This document shows, piece after piece, positions 54,192 to 63,995 of a stretch of DNA of 64,000 nt; position 1 is the first letter of the stretch; every line of letters starts with the position of its first letter. Under the pieces are notes generated by a model. The model had not been told where the DNA came from, ran no database searches, and was given only the letters and a program-made list of their open reading frames with translations. This DNA comes from LZORAL124-50-18 sp051208045. Lineage in GTDB: Bacteria; Pseudomonadota; Gammaproteobacteria; Pseudomonadales; Oleiphilaceae. Position numbers and translations under genes: made by a program. The stretch covers positions 32,322 through 96,321 of the forward strand of contig JBPJFY010000014.1 of assembly GCA_051208045.1 (NCBI GenBank). The letters run 5' to 3'.

Positions 54192-54791
54192 CTAGGATGA
54201 AAATTGTTGCGAAAAGAAGGCATGAATGGCCGGTAAGACACGCTCGAAAGCGCTAAAGCCATGGTCGCCACCCGCCTGTATCCAGGATGGCGTGCCTGGC
54301 AGCAGTTCGAGCGCTTCACGATAATCCAGCGTTTCATCGCCGGTCTGCGTGAGTAGAAAGAGTTTCTCGCGCACGGACTGCAATCGCTCCCGGGTCAGGG
54401 CAGACGCCGTTAATGCATCCACATGGGCTTGGGTGAACAGGTAGCGCTCCCCTGTGTACAAATTTACATTCCACCCCAGATAGTTCACCAGTAACCGATG
54501 CGGGCACAGTGCCGGGTTTACCAGCGCTGCAGGCAGTCCCAAATCCAGCGCCATTAAGCAGGCATAATACCCGCCCAATGAGCTGCCGATAAGCCCAACG
54601 GAATGCTCGCCTTTCACCTTCGTCAATTCTTCCAAAAGGCTTTGGCGGGCCGCAAGAGGGTCAAATGGAAGCCGGGGAACACGTAACGAAATGGATGGCG
54701 CATGTAAAGCCAACCAGTCGTGAGTTACTTGCGCTTTTTTTGAAGATGGCGAACTATTGAATCCATGAAGGTAGTAATAGATGGCCGACAT
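54192..54791 (-). CDS. yqiA: YqiA-family esterase
   Basis: Small alpha/beta hydrolase (UPF0227). YYLHGFNSSPSSKKA is the oxyanion strand, GSSLGGYYA the nucleophile elbow (Ser71), and GGDHGF the catalytic His. 199 residues. E. coli YqiA is an esterase. It lies 9 bases after cpdA; in E. coli and Pseudomonas the next gene is parE, but here the gcv operon follows. Confidence 0.92.
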   Translation of the reverse strand: MSAIYYYLHGFNSSPSSKKAQVTHDWLALHAPSISLRVPRLPFDPLAARQSLLEELTKVKGEHSVGLIGSSLGGYYACLMALDLGLPAALVNPALCPHRLLVNYLGWNVNLYTGERYLFTQAHVDALTASALTRERLQSVREKLFLLTQTGDETLDYREALELLPGTPSWIQAGGDHGFSAFERVLPAIHAFFSQQFSS

Positions 54792-54800
54792 GAAAGGCGC

Positions 54801-55601
54801 CTAATAGCCTTTGCTGTTGTAGTCGACTTCAAAATCAATGTGATCGGCCCGGCTCACCGCTGTGACAATGGAACCATCCGGGTGCAGCTCCAGCCAGCGA
54901 TAGCCTGGCGACAGCTTATCGACAGAAAAATCTTCGGTGCGCGGCTCAAACTGTACACAGGTGGATGGCGTAGCGAGATAACGTCGACCATCGATCGTGC
55001 GATCCAGTTCCTGATGAATATGGCCCCACAGAATGCCACGCACATGGTCATAGCGACTGAGAATCTCGAACAGCGCGTCCCGGTTATGCAGACCAATGGT
55101 ATCGAGCCATTTGCACTGAATATCGATGGGGTGGTGATGAAATGCGACCAGGCAATGCAGGTGTTGGGAATTCGCCAGGGTCTTGTCGAGGAGTGTGAGG
55201 TCAGGTTCGTAAATCTCACCATAGACCTTGTTGTCTACCGAGGAGTCCAGCAAGATGAGCTGCCAGTTTCCCATTCGACAGGTTTTTTCCAGCGCGGAAC
55301 TGCCGGCGGTCGCCACGGCCATATTGGCATTATTGTCGTGATTTCCGGCAAACCAGTAAATGGGGCATTGGAAGAAAGCGGTTTTTTCACGAAAAGTCTG
55401 ATAGGCGGCCACGGAGCCATCCTGGGCGATATCACCTGTTGCAAGGACGAGGTCCGGCGCAGGTTGTTCTTTGCGCACGAGATCCAATACCGCATCCAGA
55501 CTGTGGCGGGTATTCATCCCCAACAATTCGCCATCTTCTTCCGCACGCAGGTGAGAATCGGTAATCTGGACAATTTTTATTATTTTTCCGTTACTGGTCA
55601 T
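54801..55601 (-). CDS. cpdA: 3',5'-cAMP phosphodiesterase CpdA
   Basis: Metallophosphoesterase that hydrolyses cAMP. Metal motifs are QITDSHL (DxH), GDIAQD, GNHD, AFHHHP and GHIHQ, all intact. 266 residues. It is set in the usual nudF-DUF1249-cpdA-yqiA row. A palindrome sits about 40 bases upstream. Confidence 0.94.
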   Translation of the reverse strand: MTSNGKIIKIVQITDSHLRAEEDGELLGMNTRHSLDAVLDLVRKEQPAPDLVLATGDIAQDGSVAAYQTFREKTAFFQCPIYWFAGNHDNNANMAVATAGSSALEKTCRMGNWQLILLDSSVDNKVYGEIYEPDLTLLDKTLANSQHLHCLVAFHHHPIDIQCKWLDTIGLHNRDALFEILSRYDHVRGILWGHIHQELDRTIDGRRYLATPSTCVQFEPRTEDFSVDKLSPGYRWLELHPDGSIVTAVSRADHIDFEVDYNSKGY

Positions 55602-55641
55602 AACCCTGGATTAAGTGCGCTATTCCTGCCCATGAAGCCTA

Positions 55642-55656
55642 ACGTGCCAGGCACGT
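55642..55656. repeat. 15-bp perfect palindrome upstream of cpdA
   Basis: ACGTGCCAGGCACGT reads the same on both strands around one central base. It lies 41 bases before the cpdA start. It could be an operator or a member of a dispersed GTGCC/GGCAC palindrome family; only one copy was noticed here. Confidence 0.6.
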
Positions 55657-55857
55657 ACCCTTCTGTGTTCCTACTTATCGATTTACAGGCCAAAAACAAA
55701 TAGGAGACTCTCTTTTATCAGTGTAGACGGCAATTGGCGGTTTGACGCAAATTTTGTGCAAATTTAGCCAATGACCCGTATCTGCATAAGATAGCACTTG
55801 CGGAAAATCTGTCCAATAGGTTGAGTTATTTTTGGAAATTAGAGCACAATCAGAAAG

Positions 55858-56328
55858 TTAACCACTTCCGAAACGAACAATTGGGTGGGCTTTATGGCCA
55901 AACCGTAAGCAGAAAGACAGCCAATCCGCGAGAAAGGCGTTGATTTGGACCTTTTCGTCCGGGTGGTGCATGAATTTATTCGGGTAGGCATGGACAGCTT
56001 CAATACGGCGATAGCGAAAGCAACTGATGACTTCAGCGACACGGGCATCGTGGTAGCTCCGCACCGTAAACTGGGGATTATTCAGCCAGCGGCCACCATT
56101 GTGCGTTTGTTCCAACAGGTAGGTGTCCGTGTACTTGCAGTGTTCGAGCAGCGCCAACTTCACGATCCCCAGATACCGCTCTCCATTGTACAGCGCTAAC
56201 TCGCGCGCATCACCCACCCCACAGCCACCTGCCAGTTGCTGCAGCCGGCGATAGTTCGCCTCCCCAAGCGCCCCCAGTTTGCGCAGGTCAGGAACGTATT
56301 TCTTTCGTTTTACCGTCTGAAATCCCAT
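55858..56328 (-). CDS. DUF1249 protein (YqiB-like)
   Basis: 156-residue conserved protein. VPDLRKLGALGEANYRRLQQL, YTDTYLLEQ, RSYHDARVAEVISC, and NKFMHHPDEKVQINAFLADWL are the family pattern. Always found near nudF and cpdA. Function unknown. The start is 42 bases after nudF. Confidence 0.9.
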   Translation of the reverse strand: MGFQTVKRKKYVPDLRKLGALGEANYRRLQQLAGGCGVGDARELALYNGERYLGIVKLALLEHCKYTDTYLLEQTHNGGRWLNNPQFTVRSYHDARVAEVISCFRYRRIEAVHAYPNKFMHHPDEKVQINAFLADWLSFCLRFGHKAHPIVRFGSG

Positions 56329-56370
56329 GAGAAGACAACTCTGTACACCGTAAGCCGTTGATCGAACGCG

Positions 56371-57000
56371 TTAATTCCACGCTTGTTGCAAGTGCTGATA
56401 ATTCAGTTGCAGCCACTGCAAGGCAATAATCGAAGCTGCGTTGTTAATCACCCCTTTGGTTACCATATCATAGGCATGTGCCCGAGGAAAAACATAGACC
56501 TTGATATCTTCACATTCTTCCGGGAGCCCGTGCACGCCCCCTGCGGTACTCGCATCTACACGGCCACAGAACAGGTGAATCCGCTCAGTCCCACCCCCGG
56601 GTGACGCAAAATACTCACAGATGGGCACACAATCCCCGACGCTCAGGTCCGCCTCTTCCATCGCCTCACGTCTAACCACCGCTTCCGGGGATTCGTCTTT
56701 ATCATTGATGCCCGCCACCAACTCCATCAACCAGGGCGATTGCTGACTTTCAATCGCGCCGATACGAAATTGCTGCAACAGCACCACCTCATCCCGCCGT
56801 GGATCATAGGGCAGCAGGCAGGCGGCCTCCTGACGACAAAACAGTTCGCGCTGAAATTCCGGCGTCCAATCCCCGGCAAATCGCCGGTGACGCAACCAGT
56901 ACTTCTTGAGCGTGAAAAAGCCTTCATACGCAGGCTCTGACCGGATAATTTCTACGTCTGTTGCAGCAAATTCCGTCAGCGTGTTATCGCGGTCCGTCAT
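56371..57000 (-). CDS. nudF: ADP-ribose pyrophosphatase
   Basis: Nudix hydrolase splitting ADP-ribose into AMP and ribose 5-phosphate. The Nudix box with REAMEE is after AGINDKDESPEAV. The ATG at 57000 gives 209 residues, the E. coli length; a TTG and a GTG just upstream are alternatives. It starts 17 bases after thiC and is probably in the thiC transcript. Confidence 0.94.
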   Translation of the reverse strand: MTDRDNTLTEFAATDVEIIRSEPAYEGFFTLKKYWLRHRRFAGDWTPEFQRELFCRQEAACLLPYDPRRDEVVLLQQFRIGAIESQQSPWLMELVAGINDKDESPEAVVRREAMEEADLSVGDCVPICEYFASPGGGTERIHLFCGRVDASTAGGVHGLPEECEDIKVYVFPRAHAYDMVTKGVINNAASIIALQWLQLNYQHLQQAWN

Positions 57001-57017
57001 CACAGCCCCCAAATTGA

Positions 57018-58907
<1,890 letters not shown>

Positions 58908-58991
58908 GGCAATCGTTCCTCGGAGTTGATGGATTGAGTGCCTGATGGATGTCCGCCATGGTTCGTGAAAAAAACCGGCAACACACTTGGA

Positions 58992-59092
58992 TTCCTACGC
59001 CGGTATTACCCGGATCAGGTCAATGGGTTTCGAATGGCACATGGGTCTTACACCGTTTCAGCCGCCACGAGATCTCAGCGCGAAGCACCCCA
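58992..59092 (-). ncRNA. TPP riboswitch upstream of thiC
   Basis: On the minus strand GGGGTGC is followed by GCTGAGA and then by the conserved ACCTGATCCGGGTAATACCGGCGTAGGAA block, the thi-box of the TPP aptamer. A long P3-side arm of about 50 bases separates the halves. It sits about 85 bases before the thiC GTG and is expected to repress thiC when TPP is plentiful. Confidence 0.95.
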
Positions 59093-59107
59093 TCAAGCGA
59101 TGCATCG

Positions 59108-59136
59108 AGTGTAGAGCCTCTCCCGGGAAAAGTCTA
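59108..59136 (-). promoter_or_regulatory. candidate promoter of the thiC riboswitch transcript
   Basis: TAGACT (-35, 59136-59131) and TACACT (-10, 59113-59108) are 17 bases apart on the minus strand, just upstream of the aptamer. Each is 4/6 to consensus. Start near 59100. Confidence 0.5.
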
Positions 59137-59238
59137 CTCGGGTTAAGGTATCGGTCTCTTTACCCGACCATGGGCATGTGTTAAGGTCGCAATGTTTACA
59201 CCTACAACTTTGAACAGATTATCGAGATTGTAACCGTC

Positions 59239-60576
59239 ATGACGAATTTTAATCGCATGCGCACATGGCGCAATGCTTTGATGCTCAGTATCGCTCAGAT
59301 CACCGCTGTCGGTGCTGTAATCCCGGCTCAAGCGGCAGATCTCATGACCGCCTACCAGGATGCCGTGAAGTACGACTCCTCACTGGCGGCCTCCCGGGCA
59401 TCGCTAATGGCACAGAAAGAAGGCGAAGTTCAAGCCCGTGCCGGATTACTCCCCTCTGTGAGTCTCAATGCGTCCATGCAGCATCTGGACCTGAACTCAG
59501 ACCTCGGCGATGACAGCTATCGCAGCTCTGGCTTTGGTTTGAGTGTCGCGCAGCCGGTGTTTCGGGCACAAAACTGGTTCACTTTCCAGGCCAGCCAGGA
59601 GAACACGCGGATCGCCGAAACGCAATTCTCCATTGCCCAGCAAACCCTGATTCTGGATGTCGCCACGGCATACTTCAACGTGTTATCCGCGCAGGAAACG
59701 CTTCGAACCTCCCAGGCAGCGGAAGCGGCGTTCAAACGTCAGTGGGAACAGGCGAAAGAGCGTTTTGACGTGGGCCTGATTGCGATCACCGAGGTCCATG
59801 AAGCCAAAGCCAACTACGATGCCACCAAAACCAGCCGCATTCAGGCGCAGGGCTCGCTGGACATTGCGAACCAGGCATTGAGTCGTTTGTCGGGCGTCGA
59901 GTATAACCAGATCAATGACCTGAAAGCGGCGTTGCCCGTCAACACCCCGGCACCCGCGAATGTAAACGCCTGGATCACCAATGCCACAACCAATAACCTG
60001 TCCATCCAGGCCAGCCAGTTGGCGGTGGATGCTCAAGCGCTGCAACTGAAAACCGCACAGGCTGGGCACTATCCGACGGTGGACCTGGTGGCTGGATATA
60101 ATTACACCAACTATAACGGCCGCTCCCCAGCGGATGACGCACTGGGCAGCACCAGCCTCGCGCTGGAACTTAATGTACCGCTGTATCAGGGTGGCAGTAC
60201 GGAGTCCGGAATTCGTCAGGCGCGATACACGCTGGAAGAACTGGAACTGAATCTGGAGACCGCAAAACGTAACGTTAAGCTGGACACCACCAGTATCTAC
60301 CGCACGATCATCACCGACATTGAAACCGTGGCCTCACGCAAGCAAAATATTGTGTCGCGGGAAAGCGCGCTGGAAGCCACCAAGGCTGGCTACAATGTGG
60401 GTACACGCAACATCGTGGAAGTATTGGATGCTGAACGCAGCTACTACATTGCCCTCGCAGAGTATGCGACGGCGCGGTATGACTACGTGATCAACACGCT
60501 GCGACTGAAACAGGCAGCCGGGTCACTCAGCCCGCAGGACTTGATTGATCTGAATCAGTGGTTGGAGGCGCGATAA
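59239..60576 (+). CDS. tolC: TolC-family outer membrane efflux protein
   Basis: Trimeric outer-membrane channel for tripartite efflux and type I secretion. Signal peptide ends in AQA (about residue 33). Two OEP repeats with long helices follow (AVKYDSSLAASRASL and ARYDYVINTLRLKQAAGSL); GTRNIVEVLDAERSYY is a typical second-repeat block. 445 residues. Weak ribosome site. A 9-bp hairpin without a T run lies after it. Confidence 0.93.
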   Translation: MTNFNRMRTWRNALMLSIAQITAVGAVIPAQAADLMTAYQDAVKYDSSLAASRASLMAQKEGEVQARAGLLPSVSLNASMQHLDLNSDLGDDSYRSSGFGLSVAQPVFRAQNWFTFQASQENTRIAETQFSIAQQTLILDVATAYFNVLSAQETLRTSQAAEAAFKRQWEQAKERFDVGLIAITEVHEAKANYDATKTSRIQAQGSLDIANQALSRLSGVEYNQINDLKAALPVNTPAPANVNAWITNATTNNLSIQASQLAVDAQALQLKTAQAGHYPTVDLVAGYNYTNYNGRSPADDALGSTSLALELNVPLYQGGSTESGIRQARYTLEELELNLETAKRNVKLDTTSIYRTIITDIETVASRKQNIVSRESALEATKAGYNVGTRNIVEVLDAERSYYIALAEYATARYDYVINTLRLKQAAGSLSPQDLIDLNQWLEAR

Positions 60577-60583
60577 GCCGTCT

Positions 60584-60605
60584 GGCAGGGTGGTAGCACC
60601 CTGCC
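60584..60605. terminator. weak bidirectional hairpin between tolC and lipase foldase gene
   Basis: Perfect 9-bp stem GGCAGGGTG/CACCCTGCC with a GTAG loop between the convergent genes. No clear T run on either side, so terminator activity is uncertain. Confidence 0.45.
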
Positions 60606-60620
60606 CCGTTTACATCACCG

Positions 60621-61736
60621 CTACATTACCGCTTCCAGTGACTGCATCCGCACCACTTCCGCCTCTGAAAACCCGAGATCCTGGCGCATTATTCGCTCCA
60701 GCTCCACCTGTCGTTGCTGGCGATTCAGGTCAGACCGCGCTTCCAGATGGTTTTTACGCTGCAGATAATGCGCTTTTTTGTCCCGCCACTGTGCACGAGT
60801 CTGTTGGATTTCGGCAAACTGTTGGGCACGATCTGCGCCAAATTCCGTTTGCAGCGCCTGATACCAGGCCCCCAAACCAGCGACGGTATCTGACGTCTTT
60901 TCGAGGGCGCGAAATCGCTCCAGAAGCAGAGTTTCCTCCCGCTGGTCTTTCAACCCGGTATCGAGCTGTGCGTCCAGCGCTGACAGCGCCCATCGCTTTT
61001 CCTCATCGGTCTGGTCCGACTGCGCAATCTTCACGCGTTCCAGCATGTAGTGATCATACTGCTCTTCGCGCTCAAACAAAGCCGCACGTTCTTCCGGGCT
61101 AAAGTAGCGATCTTTCGCCTGGCTCTGCTCTTCGTAGTAAGCCTCAACCAGCGCCACCGCCTGAGTATTGTACCGGCCCTGAAATTCCTGCCGAGCCTGA
61201 TCGAGTTCCCCTTCGGAAATGTGCAGATCCTGATGCGCTGTATACGCCCAGTAACGATCCAAAAGATCCAGCGCCTGCTGAAGTGCTTCGCTGTGAAGTT
61301 GCTGTTGCAGATAGCGCTCGGCATTTGCCCGCACCTGCTCCGATGAACTGCCCTCCTGACCGAGCACATGCATGAAGTGCTCAAAGAGCCGGCGAGTATC
61401 CTGATCCACAATCAGCTGATTATTGCTATCTGCTTTTACGCTACCCACCACCTCGACAATTGACGTCTCAGAGGGCATGGTAGCGCTTTCCGACGCAGTG
61501 CTTACTCCAGAGGCGGACGAAGTTGCGCCGCGGCTTGTCGCGTTTTCAACGGTAACAGGATTCTTGGCGGAAGGGTGACGCTGCTCCAGTGTGGGAGAAG
61601 GCGCACTCGGGGTGCCGCTGGCCATCCAGACGGAGAGGCCCATCACGACCAATAAGCACCCCAGAGGAATGATCAATAGCATTCCGGGCGGCCGCCGGTC
61701 CAGCATACCGGTAGCAGATTGAATGTCTCGGGACAT
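60621..61736 (-). CDS. lifO: lipase-specific foldase (Lif/LipB family), divergent
   Basis: Inner-membrane-anchored chaperone that folds the secreted lipase in the periplasm. From the ATG at 61736 (AAGGA 8 bases upstream) it has 371 residues: transmembrane anchor about 19-40, a low-complexity linker to about 90, then the helical Lif domain of Arg/Glu/Gln-rich helices. The Lif signature RxxFDYFLSAxGE appears here as RRLFEHFMHVLGQ (115-127), so Asp, Tyr, Ser and Ala are replaced. Placement right after the lipase gene is standard. Identity rests on context plus helical pattern. Confidence 0.85.
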   Translation of the reverse strand: MSRDIQSATGMLDRRPPGMLLIIPLGCLLVVMGLSVWMASGTPSAPSPTLEQRHPSAKNPVTVENATSRGATSSASGVSTASESATMPSETSIVEVVGSVKADSNNQLIVDQDTRRLFEHFMHVLGQEGSSSEQVRANAERYLQQQLHSEALQQALDLLDRYWAYTAHQDLHISEGELDQARQEFQGRYNTQAVALVEAYYEEQSQAKDRYFSPEERAALFEREEQYDHYMLERVKIAQSDQTDEEKRWALSALDAQLDTGLKDQREETLLLERFRALEKTSDTVAGLGAWYQALQTEFGADRAQQFAEIQQTRAQWRDKKAHYLQRKNHLEARSDLNRQQRQVELERIMRQDLGFSEAEVVRMQSLEAVM

Positions 61737-61819
61737 GGTATTTTTCCTTATTCTTTGCGTCCTGCCTGACAAAATGCACGCCCGGCCGGATTACCCGGGA
61801 GTGCATCTTTTCTGACCGA

Positions 61820-62866
61820 TTACAATCCTTGAGATTGCAATGTTTTCACATGATTCACATAAATACCGTTCACGAACGAAGGGCGAATCCCCAGGAAGTG
61901 ACCCACCGCATCAAAGTGGTTCATTTTCCAGCTACCCACAAATTTACCCAGTTTGTGGCCGCATTGGGGCACCAGACCATCCCACTGATACTTCTTATCA
62001 TTAGCGTTCACCACCAGATATTTCAGCGGCAGGGCCAAGCCCAGATAAACCGGATCAATCAGCTCTCCCCAGGTGGTGGGGCTGGCGTTGGCGTGAGCCC
62101 CTACCGAATAGTAGCGCACCCCATTCACCACATGATTGTTGGACGCTGCCACGTCACCGCGGGTACCGCCGTTGTTCAGCATGCAGTTTTCAGCCGGTAA
62201 ACCGTCGGGATAGGCGGCGTTGATAAGCGCAACGTTGTCCGGATGCGTAGCCGCTTCCAGCGCAAGAAACGACTGCCAGCCCCGATCCGGGCTGTTGTAG
62301 TCACCGTCTTCTCCCGCAATCAAATCGCCTTCCCACAGGAAAGTAGTGACGAATGCGACTAACGCTTCGACGATGGCCTCACCATTGCTGCCCGGCGTGA
62401 TGCCGATTTTCTCGACCTGAGCACGTGCCCAGGGAGAAACGTGCGTACCACGATTCATGCCCGCGACGGTAGTGACGGATGCTACGACGTCCCCTTTTCC
62501 GGTGTCCCGCAACATTTTGGTGGCCATTCGCGCAGCCAGCGCGCCTTGGCTGTGGGCGATCAGGTTGACTTTGCTCGCCTTGGTGAGCTTCTGAATGGCC
62601 AGGATATCGTCGTACAGCTCATCCGCCCGCTGCGCATTGGAGCTGAAGCCGCTGATGTTGGTGACATACACTTCTGCGCCGGCATCACGTAATGCCCGGG
62701 TGATGCCATACCAATAGTCAATTTCAATAAATCCCAGATCAAAGGTGTCAAAAGCCGCAGCCCCACCCACCATCACAATCGGGTATTGGGTTTTGATGCT
62801 GCCGGCGTGAGACAACACCGGGGTAAAAAACAACACTGCCAGAAAGGCGGAAATCCATCGTTTCAT
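61820..62866 (-). CDS. lip: secreted triacylglycerol lipase, family I-like
   Basis: Signal peptide ending near SHAG, then an alpha/beta hydrolase. The nucleophile is Ser106 in AHSQG, the acid Asp295 in WDGLVPQC, and the base His316 in MNHFD. Cys227 and Cys301 match the disulfide pair of family I.1 lipases, and Asp318 the calcium ligand. The oxyanion strand reads YPIVMVGGAAAFD where such lipases have an HG motif followed by a bulky residue. 348 residues. AAGGAC precedes the ATG. Followed by its foldase. Esterase substrate range unknown. Confidence 0.87.
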   Translation of the reverse strand: MKRWISAFLAVLFFTPVLSHAGSIKTQYPIVMVGGAAAFDTFDLGFIEIDYWYGITRALRDAGAEVYVTNISGFSSNAQRADELYDDILAIQKLTKASKVNLIAHSQGALAARMATKMLRDTGKGDVVASVTTVAGMNRGTHVSPWARAQVEKIGITPGSNGEAIVEALVAFVTTFLWEGDLIAGEDGDYNSPDRGWQSFLALEAATHPDNVALINAAYPDGLPAENCMLNNGGTRGDVAASNNHVVNGVRYYSVGAHANASPTTWGELIDPVYLGLALPLKYLVVNANDKKYQWDGLVPQCGHKLGKFVGSWKMNHFDAVGHFLGIRPSFVNGIYVNHVKTLQSQGL

Positions 62867-63342
62867 GTTTTTGTCCTTATTAGGGAGAAGATTTCCCGAT
62901 ACTGCTCACAAGCCTGTCTAAATCCCTGAGTGGAAACCCGCCTGTGAATCGGCTTATTTATCGTTATACTGCCTGAGCGGAATATGATAGGGATTTGGAC
63001 AACTGTGCAATATCCCCAATTTGGGTGAGACGGGGTGACGGATGGGTCATGGTGGTAGCTGCGTATTGAATACAGAGATCGTGATTATTTAAGAGTGCGC
63101 GTACAAACTACTTTGGGTGGTTTGGTCGGGGAAAAGGGCCAAAACCGAAGTTTCGTCTGACATATAAGACGACGGTTAACCCGCAGATTACGGACTAGTT
63201 TCAAGCGGCTGAAAATCGGTGACCAATAATACGGCGAGATATGTACGCACATATTCTGTCGTCACTATCGTCTGCTTGATATTACCATTTGGTCTAAACT
63301 AAGAGGAATCGAACCAAGTTATTAACAAATATTGGAAGCGAC
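62867..63342. other. gene-poor stretch with no supported gene
   Basis: 476 bases between the divergent lipase and the last gene. It must contain the lipase promoter; no clear consensus was found. A small hairpin CGTCT...AGACG lies at 63154-63171. No tRNA, ORF of note or repeat pair could be supported. Confidence 0.6.
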
Positions 63343-63909
63343 ATGAACATGGATGCCTGGAATACAAAAGATAAATCTTGGGTGAAACAAAGAAAGCAAG
63401 ATTGGCAAGATATCCTTATTCGCCTTCAGCACAGTGAAGAGTTCACGAAAAAACAGTTAAAATCTTTTGAGTCTTACTATCTAAGAGGACGGGAACCTAA
63501 GTGGGATATCCAATTTGATAATGACCCATTGCCACTGATAATTAGATTGTGGCTTCACCCAGATCAAAGCGAAGAAAATTGGAATCGTATTCGAGATGCA
63601 GTTCTAAACTACCCTGACCCGATGGTCATTCATGACAGCCTAAGCGAGTCCTTCAAAATCTATTATGAAGCAGATAATGCTGTTAGCTATTCAGGCCATC
63701 ACAAAACACCAAATAGTTTTATGAATGGCTTGGAGGAGAAGATGTACTTGATTTTGTATGGATCTCCAGAATCTTCCGAGTATATGAAGTTTCATGGTGA
63801 AGAGTTTTATGCAATAAGGCGCTTTAATGGCAGTTATTACGCGAATAATCGTGACTGGCTAAGTTATAAAAGACTCATAGGTAGAACATTAAGCAGCTAC
63901 GTAGCGTAA
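63343..63909 (+). CDS. uncharacterised protein, AT-rich
   Basis: I do not recognise this 188-residue protein. It is soluble-looking, rich in Trp, Tyr, Asp and Ser, starts MNMDAWNTKDKSWVKQRKQDW and has no signal peptide or transmembrane helix. The block YLILYGSPESSEYMKFHGEEFYAIRRFNG is the most regular part. GGAAG lies 5 bases before the ATG. Its codon use is more AT-rich than its neighbours, and it is bordered by a gene-poor stretch and a nested inverted repeat, which suggests acquired DNA. No function can be assigned. Confidence 0.7.
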   Translation: MNMDAWNTKDKSWVKQRKQDWQDILIRLQHSEEFTKKQLKSFESYYLRGREPKWDIQFDNDPLPLIIRLWLHPDQSEENWNRIRDAVLNYPDPMVIHDSLSESFKIYYEADNAVSYSGHHKTPNSFMNGLEEKMYLILYGSPESSEYMKFHGEEFYAIRRFNGSYYANNRDWLSYKRLIGRTLSSYVA

Positions 63910-63927
63910 CTCAATGATATTAATATG

Positions 63928-63995
63928 GATTCATTCTGCGATAAGGTAGATTGTTAGTCGCCAAACAATCAACCAACCCTAAAGCAGAATGAATC
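63928..63995. repeat. nested inverted repeat at the right edge
   Basis: Outer arms GATTCATTCTGC (63928-63939) and GCAGAATGAATC (63984-63995) are 12-bp perfect complements. Inside is a second hairpin, GATTGTT (63949-63955) with AACAATC (63964-63970) and an 8-base loop. It begins 19 bases past the last gene's stop. It does not match an integron attC or a simple terminator. Confidence 0.75.

Noticed and set aside
62867..63000. Sigma54 promoter for the lipase
   Set aside because: TTGGGGATATTGCA looks similar, but the GG-to-GC spacing is too short.
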